Below, piece by piece: positions 1 through 7,070 of a stretch of 64,000 bases of DNA. Origin of the DNA: Mycobacterium montefiorense (GTDB lineage Bacteria; Actinomycetota; Actinomycetes; Mycobacteriales; Mycobacteriaceae); the NCBI RefSeq assembly GCF_003112775.1, contig NZ_BFCH01000026.1:1-64000 (forward strand). The letters run 5' to 3'. How positions within the stretch are numbered: position 1 is the stretch's first letter; each line of letters starts with the position of its first letter. The notes under the pieces are model-generated. The model was not told where the DNA came from. It saw nothing but the letters and a program-made list of their open reading frames with translations, and ran no database searches. The position numbers and the translations under genes were made by a program.

Positions 1-51
1 CACCGCCAACACGGCCTGATACCTCTGCTCGGCCACGCTCAACTCCCTCAT
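1..51 (-). CDS. IS481-type transposase, N-terminal fragment (runs off window)
   Basis: Seventeen codons remain, beginning at an ATG read on the minus strand from position 51 and open to the window edge. They read MRELSVAEQRYQAVLAV, which I recognise as the typical start of mycobacterial IS481/IS3-type integrase-catalytic transposases, just before the helix-turn-helix. The catalytic DDE domain lies outside the window, so integrity cannot be judged. The degenerate repeats at 60-148 lie directly upstream and probably belong to the same element. Confidence 0.6.
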   Translation of the reverse strand, partial: MRELSVAEQRYQAVLAV

Positions 52-59
52 CTAGGGAG

Positions 60-148
60 TGTCAAGGATCAACCGAAGTAACTGTCAACCATCAGCCGAA
101 ACACTGTCAGCCATCACCCGAAGACGAAATGTCAAGCATCAGCCGAGC
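60..148. repeat. Four degenerate direct repeats upstream of the transposase
   Basis: Four copies of an approximately 18-bp unit (consensus GTCAaSCATCAgCCGAag) start at 61, 84, 106 and 131, each preceded by T, at 22-25 bp spacing. The copies differ from one another at several positions and there are no unique spacers, so this is not a CRISPR array. Multiple subterminal repeats of this kind suit transposase-binding sites at the end of an insertion sequence. The outer boundary of the element is not defined by anything I can see. Confidence 0.6.
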
Positions 149-165
149 TAATACAAACTGACCTG

Positions 166-238
166 TGCCCCCGGCAGGATTCGAACCTGCGACACCGGCT
201 TTAGGAGAGCCGTGCTCTATCCCCTGAGCTACGAGGGC
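166..238 (-). tRNA. tRNA-Arg (anticodon CCT)
   Basis: Read on the minus strand this folds as a 73-nt cloverleaf. The acceptor GCCCTCG pairs with CGGGGGC, the D stem is GCTC/GAGC, the anticodon stem is CGGCT/AGCCG with loop CTCCTAA (anticodon CCT, reading AGG), and the T stem is GCAGG/CCTGC with loop TTCGAAT. The discriminator base is A. CCA is not encoded. AGG is a rare arginine codon in high-GC mycobacteria. The 3' end lies 18 bp from the repeats of the adjacent insertion sequence. Confidence 0.95.
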
Positions 239-287
239 GGACGGGCCTGAGCTTACCGTGACGGCAGGCCCAGGCCCGACGGCCGCG

Positions 288-1106
288 TCAGCGCAGTTCC
301 GCGATCACTTTCGAGAAGTTGGCGATGTTGTTGTCCTGCACGGTGAAGGACGACACACCGTACTTTTCCCGGTATGCGAGCAACGTGTCGGCGATCTCAC
401 GAGGAGATCCGCTGAGCACCGAGGGCTGCGACAGGATCTGCTCATCGGTGAGCTCTGGCGCGTAGCTGCGGGTCAGCTTCAGGTCGGGCTCGGTCTCGCC
501 ATCGCGTGGCATCGCCGTGATCGCCAGATTCAGCTCGAGTGTGTCGAACCGATCGCCGGCGGCGCTACGGACGAAGTCGACACGTTCGGCGAACGGGTCC
601 TCGACGTCGCGGACCTTGGAGCCGGTCAACCCGATGATGGCGGCGTTGTGGGCCGCGATGGTCAGCACGCGGTCGCCATTGCCGGCGATGATCAGCGGCG
701 TCGACGGGTGGTGCTCCTTCAGATACTTCGTCATGTGTTCGAGGTAGTCGACCCGGGCGCCGGCGCTGGGATAGGGGATCTCCGCGGCCTCGAACTCTTC
801 CCGGACGTAGCCCGTGCCGAGCCCGATTTCGAGGCGGCCGTCGCTGAGCAGATCCAGCGCTTGCATGTCCCGGCTGAGCAGGGCCGGCTTGTAGAACGCG
901 GAGTTGAGCACATACATGCTCAGCCGCAGCGTCGTGGTGACCATCGCGACCGCGGTAAGGGTCGGAAAAGGCGCCGCGGCACCCAAATGGTCGGGCACAC
1001 AAAGAATGTCGAAGCCGGCGTCTTCAGCGCGCTTGGCCTTATCGAGCAGTGCCTCGCGTGATTTGAAGAACCGCATGCTCATGCCAAATCGAAAATCCTT
1101 GGCCAC
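288..1106 (-). CDS. LLM-class F420-dependent oxidoreductase
   Basis: A 272-residue TIM-barrel luciferase-like monooxygenase family protein. The N-terminal strand (FRFGMSMRFF), AEDAGFDILCVPDHLG near residue 28, LDLLSDGRLEIGLGTGY near residue 87 and a late SGSPREIADTL are typical of actinobacterial F420-dependent members. Substrate unknown. I prefer the GTG at 1106 because a GGAGG lies 6 nt upstream; TTG codons at 1109 and 1112 are alternatives. It begins about 30 bp after the stop of the glutamyl fusion gene on the same strand, so the two may be co-transcribed. Confidence 0.8.
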   Translation of the reverse strand: MAKDFRFGMSMRFFKSREALLDKAKRAEDAGFDILCVPDHLGAAAPFPTLTAVAMVTTTLRLSMYVLNSAFYKPALLSRDMQALDLLSDGRLEIGLGTGYVREEFEAAEIPYPSAGARVDYLEHMTKYLKEHHPSTPLIIAGNGDRVLTIAAHNAAIIGLTGSKVRDVEDPFAERVDFVRSAAGDRFDTLELNLAITAMPRDGETEPDLKLTRSYAPELTDEQILSQPSVLSGSPREIADTLLAYREKYGVSSFTVQDNNIANFSKVIAELR

Positions 1107-1137
1107 CAACAACCTCCGTTAAATGAGTTAGGAATAG

Positions 1138-2202
1138 TTACCAGGAGCGAGCCGCGGTCGCCAAACCCCGAACCAGGGCAGCGGTGACCGACGACAAGCC
1201 ATCCGAACCCGGCAGCGGGCTGCGCGGGCTCAAACCCCTGACACGAACCGACAATTCGAGCTGTGTGCCGCCGTCGCGTGCCCGGTTGACCGGGTTGTCA
1301 GGATGTAACCCCCGCAGTTCGAGCGGGATGTCGTCAAGGTCGGTGACGACCTGATAGCCGCTCAACTGAATGTGCTGGGCGAGATGGGCCGCCAGCGTGC
1401 GATTGCGGCCCCCCGCCAGTAGTTGTGTACTGCGCCCGATGCGTCCATATCCGTGCAGCGAGACCGCGACGTCGACATGGTCGAGGAACTCGGCGAGTCG
1501 TCCCGACTCGGCGGGGTCGAATCGTGCCGACGGCAGGTGATGCGGGTAGTGGTCGGGATGGCGCAACAGGTATACCGACGCGCCGGCGGCCTCGGCCGCG
1601 CGTTCGGCGATGACGTCTGTCATCCCTTCCAGTCCGCCGCCATGGATGGCCAAAAAGCCGAACCGGGACCGCAGCTGACTGGCTTCGACCACCCCAGGCT
1701 GGCGCAGCAACTCCGAAAGTGACTGTGGCCCAGGCCCGTACGCAGTTCTCGCGAATGCCGGGCGAGGCCAGTGCGTGGGGTCCCAGCGCCGTAAGAAGTC
1801 GATCCAGCGTTGCGGGAGCCCGTGCTGGACGGCGCCGTCGATGATCGTTGGCAGATAGCCCGGCCGCGGCGGACCCGGGGTCACCCGGCGGTCGATGTAG
1901 ACCCAGGCCGGCGCCGGGCCGTCGTCGGTGTGCACGGTCAACTCGTCCCGCCGGTAGCGCACCGGAACGCCCTCGGCGCTGTCCAGCGCGGCCAGGTCGT
2001 GGTCGGAGAGTTGCCAAACGACCCCGTGTACCTGATTGCCGGTGAACGGTTCGACCGTCGCCACGCCGCGCTGGTTGATCAGCCAATCGTGATCGGCCAG
2101 TATCGCCGGCCGTGGATCAACGGCGTCGGGACAGCGCCGCGCCATCTGCCTAACGCACAGGTTCGACCCATATGCGAAGTAGGGGTGCCGGCGCGCCTGC
2201 AT
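1138..2202 (-). CDS. Gamma-glutamylcyclotransferase / poly-gamma-glutamate hydrolase fusion
   Basis: 354 residues with two domains. Residues about 7-140 resemble the gamma-glutamylcyclotransferase (AIG2-like) fold: the phosphate-loop-like motif YFAYGSNL sits at the N terminus and the probable catalytic Glu lies in DSAEGVPVRYR. Residues about 165-354 resemble phage-type poly-gamma-glutamate hydrolases (zinc peptidase fold), with HGGGLEGMTD supplying His and Glu ligands, SLHGYG supplying a further His, and a Glu in TQLELSVR. Both families act on gamma-glutamyl bonds, so a gamma-glutamyl peptide or polymer is the likely substrate (inference). No signal peptide is visible. It probably corresponds to Rv0923c. 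A palindrome at 2232-2245 lies 30 bp upstream. Confidence 0.7.
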   Translation of the reverse strand: MQARRHPYFAYGSNLCVRQMARRCPDAVDPRPAILADHDWLINQRGVATVEPFTGNQVHGVVWQLSDHDLAALDSAEGVPVRYRRDELTVHTDDGPAPAWVYIDRRVTPGPPRPGYLPTIIDGAVQHGLPQRWIDFLRRWDPTHWPRPAFARTAYGPGPQSLSELLRQPGVVEASQLRSRFGFLAIHGGGLEGMTDVIAERAAEAAGASVYLLRHPDHYPHHLPSARFDPAESGRLAEFLDHVDVAVSLHGYGRIGRSTQLLAGGRNRTLAAHLAQHIQLSGYQVVTDLDDIPLELRGLHPDNPVNRARDGGTQLELSVRVRGLSPRSPLPGSDGLSSVTAALVRGLATAARSW

Positions 2203-2231
2203 TCAGTGGCTCACCGTCAGACAAATTGGCA

Positions 2232-2245
2232 CTAGGTGAGCCTAG
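2232..2245. promoter_or_regulatory. Palindrome CTAGG-TGAG-CCTAG, DtxR/MntR-like operator candidate
   Basis: Perfect 5-bp arms with a 4-bp centre, 30 bp upstream of the fusion-gene start. The core TAGGTGAGCC differs by one base from TAGGTTAGCC upstream of mntH and matches the left part of the IdeR/DtxR consensus. Function is inferred only. Confidence 0.4.
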
Positions 2246-2317
2246 ATGCTTCGTATAGCTATGTAAAACCTGGTCCGCCCGAAATGCCGAAGATCGGCCG
2301 AACCTCGCACCCGGAGG

Positions 2318-2638
2318 CTACGGGCAGTAGGTCGCAACGGCGAGGTTCACCATGGCGGTGGTGTCGCCGAAATTGATGCCGCGCGGGCCCAGGGTGTTGT
2401 GGACGTCGTCCGCAATCTGTTGTGACGACCAGCCATTCCACCGATCGGCACAAATGTGGTGTGCCATCAGGATGATGTCGCCGTCGTCCCCGGCTGGCCA
2501 GGTGAATCCTTGGGCGCGCATCTTGACCAGGAATCCGTCATCAACGGCGTCGGCGGCAGCAACCGACGCGGTCGCCAGCAGCGCGGCGCCGACCATCAGG
2601 GGGGCGGTAAGTCTGGCCAGCCAGAGGGGTGAAGGCAT
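2318..2638 (-). CDS. Secreted DUF732 protein
   Basis: A 106-residue small exported protein. The N terminus (MPSPLWLARLTAPLMVGAAL then ATASVAAADA) is a Sec signal peptide with likely cleavage after ASVAAA near residue 29. The mature part has the DUF732 pattern: DGFLVKMRAQGFTW, a Cys in HHICADRW, then DDVHNTL and a C-terminal VATYCP, so one disulphide is likely. The ATG at 2638 is chosen because the signal peptide starts there and an AAGGGA lies upstream; the longer open frame overlaps mntH antisense-free sequence and has no support. The molecular role of DUF732 proteins is unknown. Confidence 0.8.
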   Translation of the reverse strand: MPSPLWLARLTAPLMVGAALLATASVAAADAVDDGFLVKMRAQGFTWPAGDDGDIILMAHHICADRWNGWSSQQIADDVHNTLGPRGINFGDTTAMVNLAVATYCP

Positions 2639-2760
2639 TTGACGCGTTTCCCTTCCGTCTTGGGGTGAAGGCCGCGTCAGTCTGCGAGTCGAAAACGGCG
2701 CAGAGATGAAGAACAGAGAAAGCCTGAAGAAACATATCGACCGACTAAATAGTGTGGGCG

Positions 2761-3990
2761 TCAGGACCCTTTTACGGTCAGATAAATCAGCACCACGTTC
2801 AGCACGCTCACCAGTGCCGCGACCGCCCAGCCAATTACCGTCGTGATCGGGTGGTTGGTGTCGCTGCCCATCAACTTGCGATTGCTGGTGAGTCGGACCA
2901 GCGGCAGCACCGCGAACGGAATTCCAAAGGACAACACCACTTGTGAGAGCACCAGGGAGCGGGTCGGGTCGAGGCCGAACGCCAGGATCGCGACGGCCGG
3001 GCACAGGGTGGCCAGACGGCGCACCATCATCGGTACCGATCGATGCAGCAGACCCTGCATGATCATCGCGCCGGCGTAGGCGCCCACCGACGATGACGCC
3101 AAGCCGGATGCGAGCAGTCCGATGGCGAAGAGCAAGGCGATCACCGGGCCCAACGTGGTGTGGATCGCGCTGTAGGCGTCGTCGATCGACGCGACGTCGT
3201 CGTGGCCCTGCAGGTTGATCGCGGCGACGAGCAGCATCGCTGCATTCACCGTTCCGGCGACGGCCATCGCCAGCACCACGTCCACCCGAGTCACCCGCAG
3301 CAGCCAGCGTCGTTGGGGGCCGGGCTCGGGGTGTCCGTGCCGATCCAGCACCAGACCCGAGTGCATGTACACCGCGTGCGGCATCACGGTGGCGCCGAGG
3401 ATGGCGGCGGCTAGCAACACGGTTTCCGCACCCTGGAATCGCGGCACCAATCCGCCGAGCACGGCGCCCGGCGGTGGCGTGGCGACGAAGAAACTGGCCG
3501 CGAAGCCGATCGCGATGATCAGCAGCAAGCCCGTGATGACGCGCTCGAAAAGGATCTGCCCCCGGCGGTCTTTGATCGTCAGCAGCAGCAACGACACCAC
3601 CCCGGTGATGACCCCACCGAGTGGCAGGGGCAGACCGAACAGGATCCGCAGCGCAATCGCCCCACCAATGACTTCGGCGACATCGGTTGCTATCGCGACG
3701 ATTTCAGCTTGCACCCAGAAGGTCAGCCGCAGCGGACGGCTCATCTCCCTGCCGATCGCCGAGGGCAACGAGCGTCCGGTTACCAGGCCGAGTTTTGCCG
3801 AAAGGTACTGCACCAAGCCGGCCATCACATTGGCCGCGACGATCACCCACAGCAGCAGGTAACCGAATTGCGCGCCGGAGCTGACGTTGGCCGCGACGTT
3901 TCCCGGATCGACATAGGCGATCGCGGCGACGAATGCCGGCCCGAGCAGATACCAGCTTGTCTTGAACGAAGCCCTGGTCTCCTGCGCCAA
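2761..3990 (-). CDS. mntH: Divalent metal (Mn2+/Fe2+) transporter, NRAMP family
   Basis: 409 residues, proton-coupled Nramp transporter of the inner membrane. The metal-site motif of TM1 is present as AYVDPGNVAANVSSGAQ (residues about 25-40), and the TM6 motif appears as ATVMPHAVYMHSGL with conserved Met-Pro-His. About eleven hydrophobic segments follow the family pattern. The only sensible start is a TTG at 3990 preceded by GAAGGT. It corresponds to Rv0924c. The sequence TTAGGTTAGCC about 41 bp upstream suggests control by a metal-sensing DtxR-family repressor such as MntR or IdeR (inference). Confidence 0.93.
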   Translation of the reverse strand: MAQETRASFKTSWYLLGPAFVAAIAYVDPGNVAANVSSGAQFGYLLLWVIVAANVMAGLVQYLSAKLGLVTGRSLPSAIGREMSRPLRLTFWVQAEIVAIATDVAEVIGGAIALRILFGLPLPLGGVITGVVSLLLLTIKDRRGQILFERVITGLLLIIAIGFAASFFVATPPPGAVLGGLVPRFQGAETVLLAAAILGATVMPHAVYMHSGLVLDRHGHPEPGPQRRWLLRVTRVDVVLAMAVAGTVNAAMLLVAAINLQGHDDVASIDDAYSAIHTTLGPVIALLFAIGLLASGLASSSVGAYAGAMIMQGLLHRSVPMMVRRLATLCPAVAILAFGLDPTRSLVLSQVVLSFGIPFAVLPLVRLTSNRKLMGSDTNHPITTVIGWAVAALVSVLNVVLIYLTVKGS

Positions 3991-4030
3991 CTGACCGACC
4001 TTCGCTGTGTGCGTATTCCCGAATAAAAAA

Positions 4031-4049
4031 GTTAGGTTAGCCGATATCC
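4031..4049. promoter_or_regulatory. DtxR-family (MntR/IdeR-like) half-palindrome upstream of mntH
   Basis: GTTAGGTTAGCCGATATCC matches the left half and centre of the IdeR consensus TTAGGTTAGSCTAACCTAA (about 12 of 19 positions) but the right half is degraded. It lies about 41 bp from the mntH start, a plausible operator position. Binding by MntR or IdeR is inferred. Confidence 0.4.
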
Positions 4050-4075
4050 GCCTGCCGGCGAAGGGTGGGCCTGCC

Positions 4076-4789
4076 CTAGGTGGCGCCGATGCTCCCGCCG
4101 CCGTCCACCCGAATGATCTGGCCGGTGATGTAGCCGGCGTCCTCGTGCAACAACATGCAGATCACGTGGGCGATTTCGGCAGTGGTACCGACGCGGTTCA
4201 TCGGGATGTCCTTGAGAACCAGCGCCTCGCGCGCCGACCCAACCGGGCTGCGTTCCCGGTACATCTCGGTTTCTATCGGCCCCGGGGCTACCGCATTGAC
4301 GGTGATGCCCGATGACGCGAGCTCACCGGCCCAGATGCGGGTTGCGGTTTCCAATGCGCCCTTCGCGGCGGCATACGGCGTCCGTTCGTCGACGCCGGTC
4401 GTCGTCAAGCTGGAGACGTTGACGATGCGGTCCCACCCCGCCTCGACCATGCCGGGCAGCACGGCCTGGACCACCTGCACCGCGGTGCGCACATTCATGT
4501 CGTAGGTGAGGAAGAGATCATCGAGATCGACCGACCCGATGTGGCCGAACCGGGCCAAGCCAACGTTGTTTACCACCGCGTCGACCCCGCCGTCGGCGAC
4601 GATCGTGTCCAGCGCTGCCGCGGTGGCCTCGCGATCAGCCAGGTCGACCTCAACGAATTGGCCGGCAAAGTCCGGCGGTGCGCTGCGCGCGAGCCCAATC
4701 GGCTGGTAGCCGTCGGCGGCCAGGCGATCTACGACCGCACGGCCAATTCCCTTTGACGCCCCGGTGACCAGCACTCGCCGCTTCGACAT
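4076..4789 (-). CDS. Short-chain dehydrogenase/reductase (FabG-like)
   Basis: 237 residues, classical SDR. TGASKGIG (residues 9-16) is the NAD(P) glycine-rich motif, NNVG near residue 74 the NAG-type motif, the catalytic Ser lies in NVSSL, and YAAAKGA gives Tyr and Lys. The C-terminal GQIIRVDGGGS is typical of 3-oxoacyl reductase-like members. An RBS-like GGGGAAGG precedes the ATG. Probably Rv0925c. It is followed by mntH after 85 bp on the same strand. Substrate unknown. Confidence 0.85.
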   Translation of the reverse strand: MSKRRVLVTGASKGIGRAVVDRLAADGYQPIGLARSAPPDFAGQFVEVDLADREATAAALDTIVADGGVDAVVNNVGLARFGHIGSVDLDDLFLTYDMNVRTAVQVVQAVLPGMVEAGWDRIVNVSSLTTTGVDERTPYAAAKGALETATRIWAGELASSGITVNAVAPGPIETEMYRERSPVGSAREALVLKDIPMNRVGTTAEIAHVICMLLHEDAGYITGQIIRVDGGGSIGAT

Positions 4790-4867
4790 CGCCTTCCCCT
4801 TTCGCGTTCGCAGATGCGATCGATTAGGGGAACGCCAAAACGCCCGCGTTTCATGCCATGCGCTCGA

Positions 4868-5944
4868 TCACTCGGGCAGGTAGAGCCCCTTCCCGGTGAC
4901 CAGTGGCAGGTCGAGAGTCGTCACGATGCCCGGTGCGGCGGCCACCACCGCCGGGATCGCGTTGACCACCCGCATCGCGGTGGCTACCAGTCCGGCGTGG
5001 TTGTGATCGCCCTTGCGGCTGCCCAGGCAGACGTCGACGGCGTAGGACGGTTCGCCGGTGATCTCGATGCGATAGGACCCGCCCTCCTGTGCCGGCTGCG
5101 GCCATTCGGGGCACAGGTCCTCGCGGAGCCGGGTGACGTGTTCGAGGACGACGACGGGCTCGCCGTTGACCATGCCGAACACCTCGAACCGGAGCGCCGC
5201 CGCGGTGCCCTTGGCGATATGCCCCGAGGCGATGTCGAAGTCCTCGGGCGCCGGCACGCGGATGTACTCCTGAGTGACCGAATCGAGCGAAAGGCCCAGG
5301 CCTGCCGCGATTTGCCGGATCACCGATCCCCACGCCAAGCTCAGCACACCGGGCTGCAGCAGCATCGGGAGGTCGTCCATCGGCTTACCGAATCCCATCA
5401 CGTCGAACATGACGGCGGCGCTGTCGTAGGTCGCGTAGTCGACGATCTCCATGCACCGAATCTGCTGGATGCTCTGACAGGTGCCGGCCAGGGCCAGCGG
5501 CAGCAGATCGTTGGCGAAGCCAGGATCGATGCCGTTGACGAACAGGCTCGAATTTCCTTCGCGCGCGGCATCTTCCAGCGGCTTGATGAGCTCCTCCGGG
5601 ATCACCTCCCACGGATACTGCAAAAAGACTGGGCCGCTTCCGACGATGTTGATGCCGGCCGCCAGGACGCGTCGGTAGTCCTCCAGCGCCTCGGGCAGCC
5701 GGTTGTCGGCCAGCGCGTTGTACACCGCACACTGTGGCCCGGTGGCCAGCACGGCATCCAGGTCCGTGCTGGCCAGCACTCCGGTCGAACCTGGAAGTCC
5801 GGCAAGTGATGCCGCGTCCTTGCCGGCTTTGGAATCCGATGACACCCAGACGCCGGTGAGCTCGAATTCGGGGTTGGTGATAAGGGCTCTCAGTGCATGG
5901 ACGCCGACATTGCCGGTGCCCAATTGGACGACGGGGATGGGCAT
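4868..5944 (-). CDS. DapB-like NAD(P)-dependent dehydrogenase (amine/diaminopentanoate dehydrogenase type)
   Basis: 358 residues. An N-terminal Rossmann segment (VVQLGTGNVGVHALRALI) and the sequence FELTGVWVSS resemble dihydrodipicolinate-reductase-like dehydrogenases, the group that includes 2,4-diaminopentanoate dehydrogenase. A conserved GIDPGFANDLLPL occurs near residue 140. It probably corresponds to Rv0926c. AAGGAG precedes the ATG. It starts 24 bp after the stop of the upstream SDR (5969-6760), so both are likely one operon and would share the KstR-like box at 6831. The true substrate is not known. Confidence 0.75.
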   Translation of the reverse strand: MPIPVVQLGTGNVGVHALRALITNPEFELTGVWVSSDSKAGKDAASLAGLPGSTGVLASTDLDAVLATGPQCAVYNALADNRLPEALEDYRRVLAAGINIVGSGPVFLQYPWEVIPEELIKPLEDAAREGNSSLFVNGIDPGFANDLLPLALAGTCQSIQQIRCMEIVDYATYDSAAVMFDVMGFGKPMDDLPMLLQPGVLSLAWGSVIRQIAAGLGLSLDSVTQEYIRVPAPEDFDIASGHIAKGTAAALRFEVFGMVNGEPVVVLEHVTRLREDLCPEWPQPAQEGGSYRIEITGEPSYAVDVCLGSRKGDHNHAGLVATAMRVVNAIPAVVAAAPGIVTTLDLPLVTGKGLYLPE

Positions 5945-5968
5945 TTCAGGCTCCTTGGTGGTGGTTGG

Positions 5969-6760
5969 TCACAGGTCCGGGACGGGGATGTCGAGATTCG
6001 GGTAGGTGAGACCACCATCGACCTCCAGCGTCTTGCCGGTCAGGAAGTTGCCGGCCGGCGACGCCAAATAGACTGCAGCGGCAGCAATGTCGACCGGATC
6101 GCCGAGGCGACGCATGGGTGTCACCTGCTCCATCGGCTTGCGCAGATCGTCGTTGGAGGCCACCACGTCCAGCGCGGAGGTAAGGATCGAGCCGGGTGCG
6201 ATGGCGTTGACTCGGATGCGTGGGCACAGGTCCAGCGCCGCCGACCGGGTGTAGTGAGACAGCGCGGCTTTGGCGGTGGCATAGGCGGCGAAGCCGCGCC
6301 CGGCCAGCCGGCCCATGGTCGAGGTGATGTTGATGATGCTGCCGCCGCCGGAGTGCTCGAGCATTAACGGCACCGCGGCCACGGTCAGCGCGTGGGCGGT
6401 GGCGACGTTGAAGGTGAACGCCTCCTTGAGGTCTTTCGTCGAGGTGGTGAGCAGCGTGTTGGGCATGGTGCCCCCGACGTTGTTCACGACGATGTCCAGT
6501 TTCCCGAAGGCCTCGACAGCCTGCTCGGCCAGCTTCGCAGTGGCCTCAGGATGTGCCAGGTCTGCGGCGACGATGTGGGCCTTGCGGCCCGTCGCGCGGA
6601 CCTGTTCAGCGACGGCCTCTAGTTGGGATTCCGTGCGCGAGGCGATGAGAACATCGGCGCCGGCTTCGGCGAATGCCACCGCGATGGCCGCCCCAAGACC
6701 GCGGCCGCCACCAGTGATGATGGCGACTTTATCGTCGAGACGGAACCTGTCAAGGATCAT
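5969..6760 (-). CDS. Short-chain dehydrogenase/reductase (Rv0927c-like)
   Basis: 263 residues, classical SDR with TGGGRGLGAAIA (residues 16-27), NNVGGTMP near residue 91, catalytic Ser in NITSTMG, and YATAKAAL giving Tyr and Lys. The C terminus has GKTLEVDGGLTYP. First gene of a probable two-gene operon with the DapB-like dehydrogenase. A sequence matching the KstR operator pattern lies about 70 bp upstream, suggesting induction during sterol catabolism (inference). Substrate not identifiable from sequence. Confidence 0.85.
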   Translation of the reverse strand: MILDRFRLDDKVAIITGGGRGLGAAIAVAFAEAGADVLIASRTESQLEAVAEQVRATGRKAHIVAADLAHPEATAKLAEQAVEAFGKLDIVVNNVGGTMPNTLLTTSTKDLKEAFTFNVATAHALTVAAVPLMLEHSGGGSIINITSTMGRLAGRGFAAYATAKAALSHYTRSAALDLCPRIRVNAIAPGSILTSALDVVASNDDLRKPMEQVTPMRRLGDPVDIAAAAVYLASPAGNFLTGKTLEVDGGLTYPNLDIPVPDL

Positions 6761-6830
6761 TACGGCCTCTCTTCGTTGAGCTGTCGCCCGAAACGGAAGT
6801 AAGACTGGCCGTCTCGGATCTCGGCATTTC

Positions 6831-6844
6831 TGAAACAGGTTCTA
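6831..6844. promoter_or_regulatory. KstR operator match (TGAAACAGGTTCTA)
   Basis: An exact fit to TNNAACNNGTTNNA, the recognition pattern of the TetR-family sterol-catabolism repressor KstR as I recall it. It lies about 70 bp upstream of the SDR start at 6760. Confidence 0.6.
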
Positions 6845-6968
6845 GTTTGGCATACGGCCACGGCGAACGGGCGCCCAGATACCGCGATTGGGTAACCGCT
6901 GAAAGAATTGCGGGCGAAGTCTGCGAACCCGTCGATGGCCTGCGACGACAGCTGGCAAATTCGCCGAC

Positions 6969-6976
6969 GTTCACCC
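6969..6976 (+). promoter_or_regulatory. Pho-box-like GTTCACCC upstream of first pstS
   Basis: GTTCACC begins 102 bp before the TTG start. An equivalent GTTAACC begins 103 bp before the second pstS, so the element and spacing are conserved between the copies. It resembles PhoB/RegX3-type half sites used for phosphate-starvation control. Confidence 0.35.
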
Positions 6977-7070
6977 AGTTGCGGTTGGCTTTGCGGCTGG
7001 GGGGAAGATGGCAGCTTGGGGCACCGCGAATAAGCGGCGATTATCTTCTCGTTTTGTACGAAGGATTGAA

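Larger units (their letters stand above)
6761..7070. other. Divergent intergenic region between SDR and pstS
   Basis: This 310-bp stretch separates divergent genes. It holds the KstR-type box at 6831-6844 on the SDR side and a GTTCACC element at 6969 on the pstS side. A 75-codon plus-strand frame at 6847-7074 crosses the pstS start region and looks spurious. I see no RNA gene. Confidence 0.6.

Noticed and set aside
60..148. CRISPR array
   Set aside because: Repeats are degenerate and only a few bases separate them; there are no spacers or cas genes.
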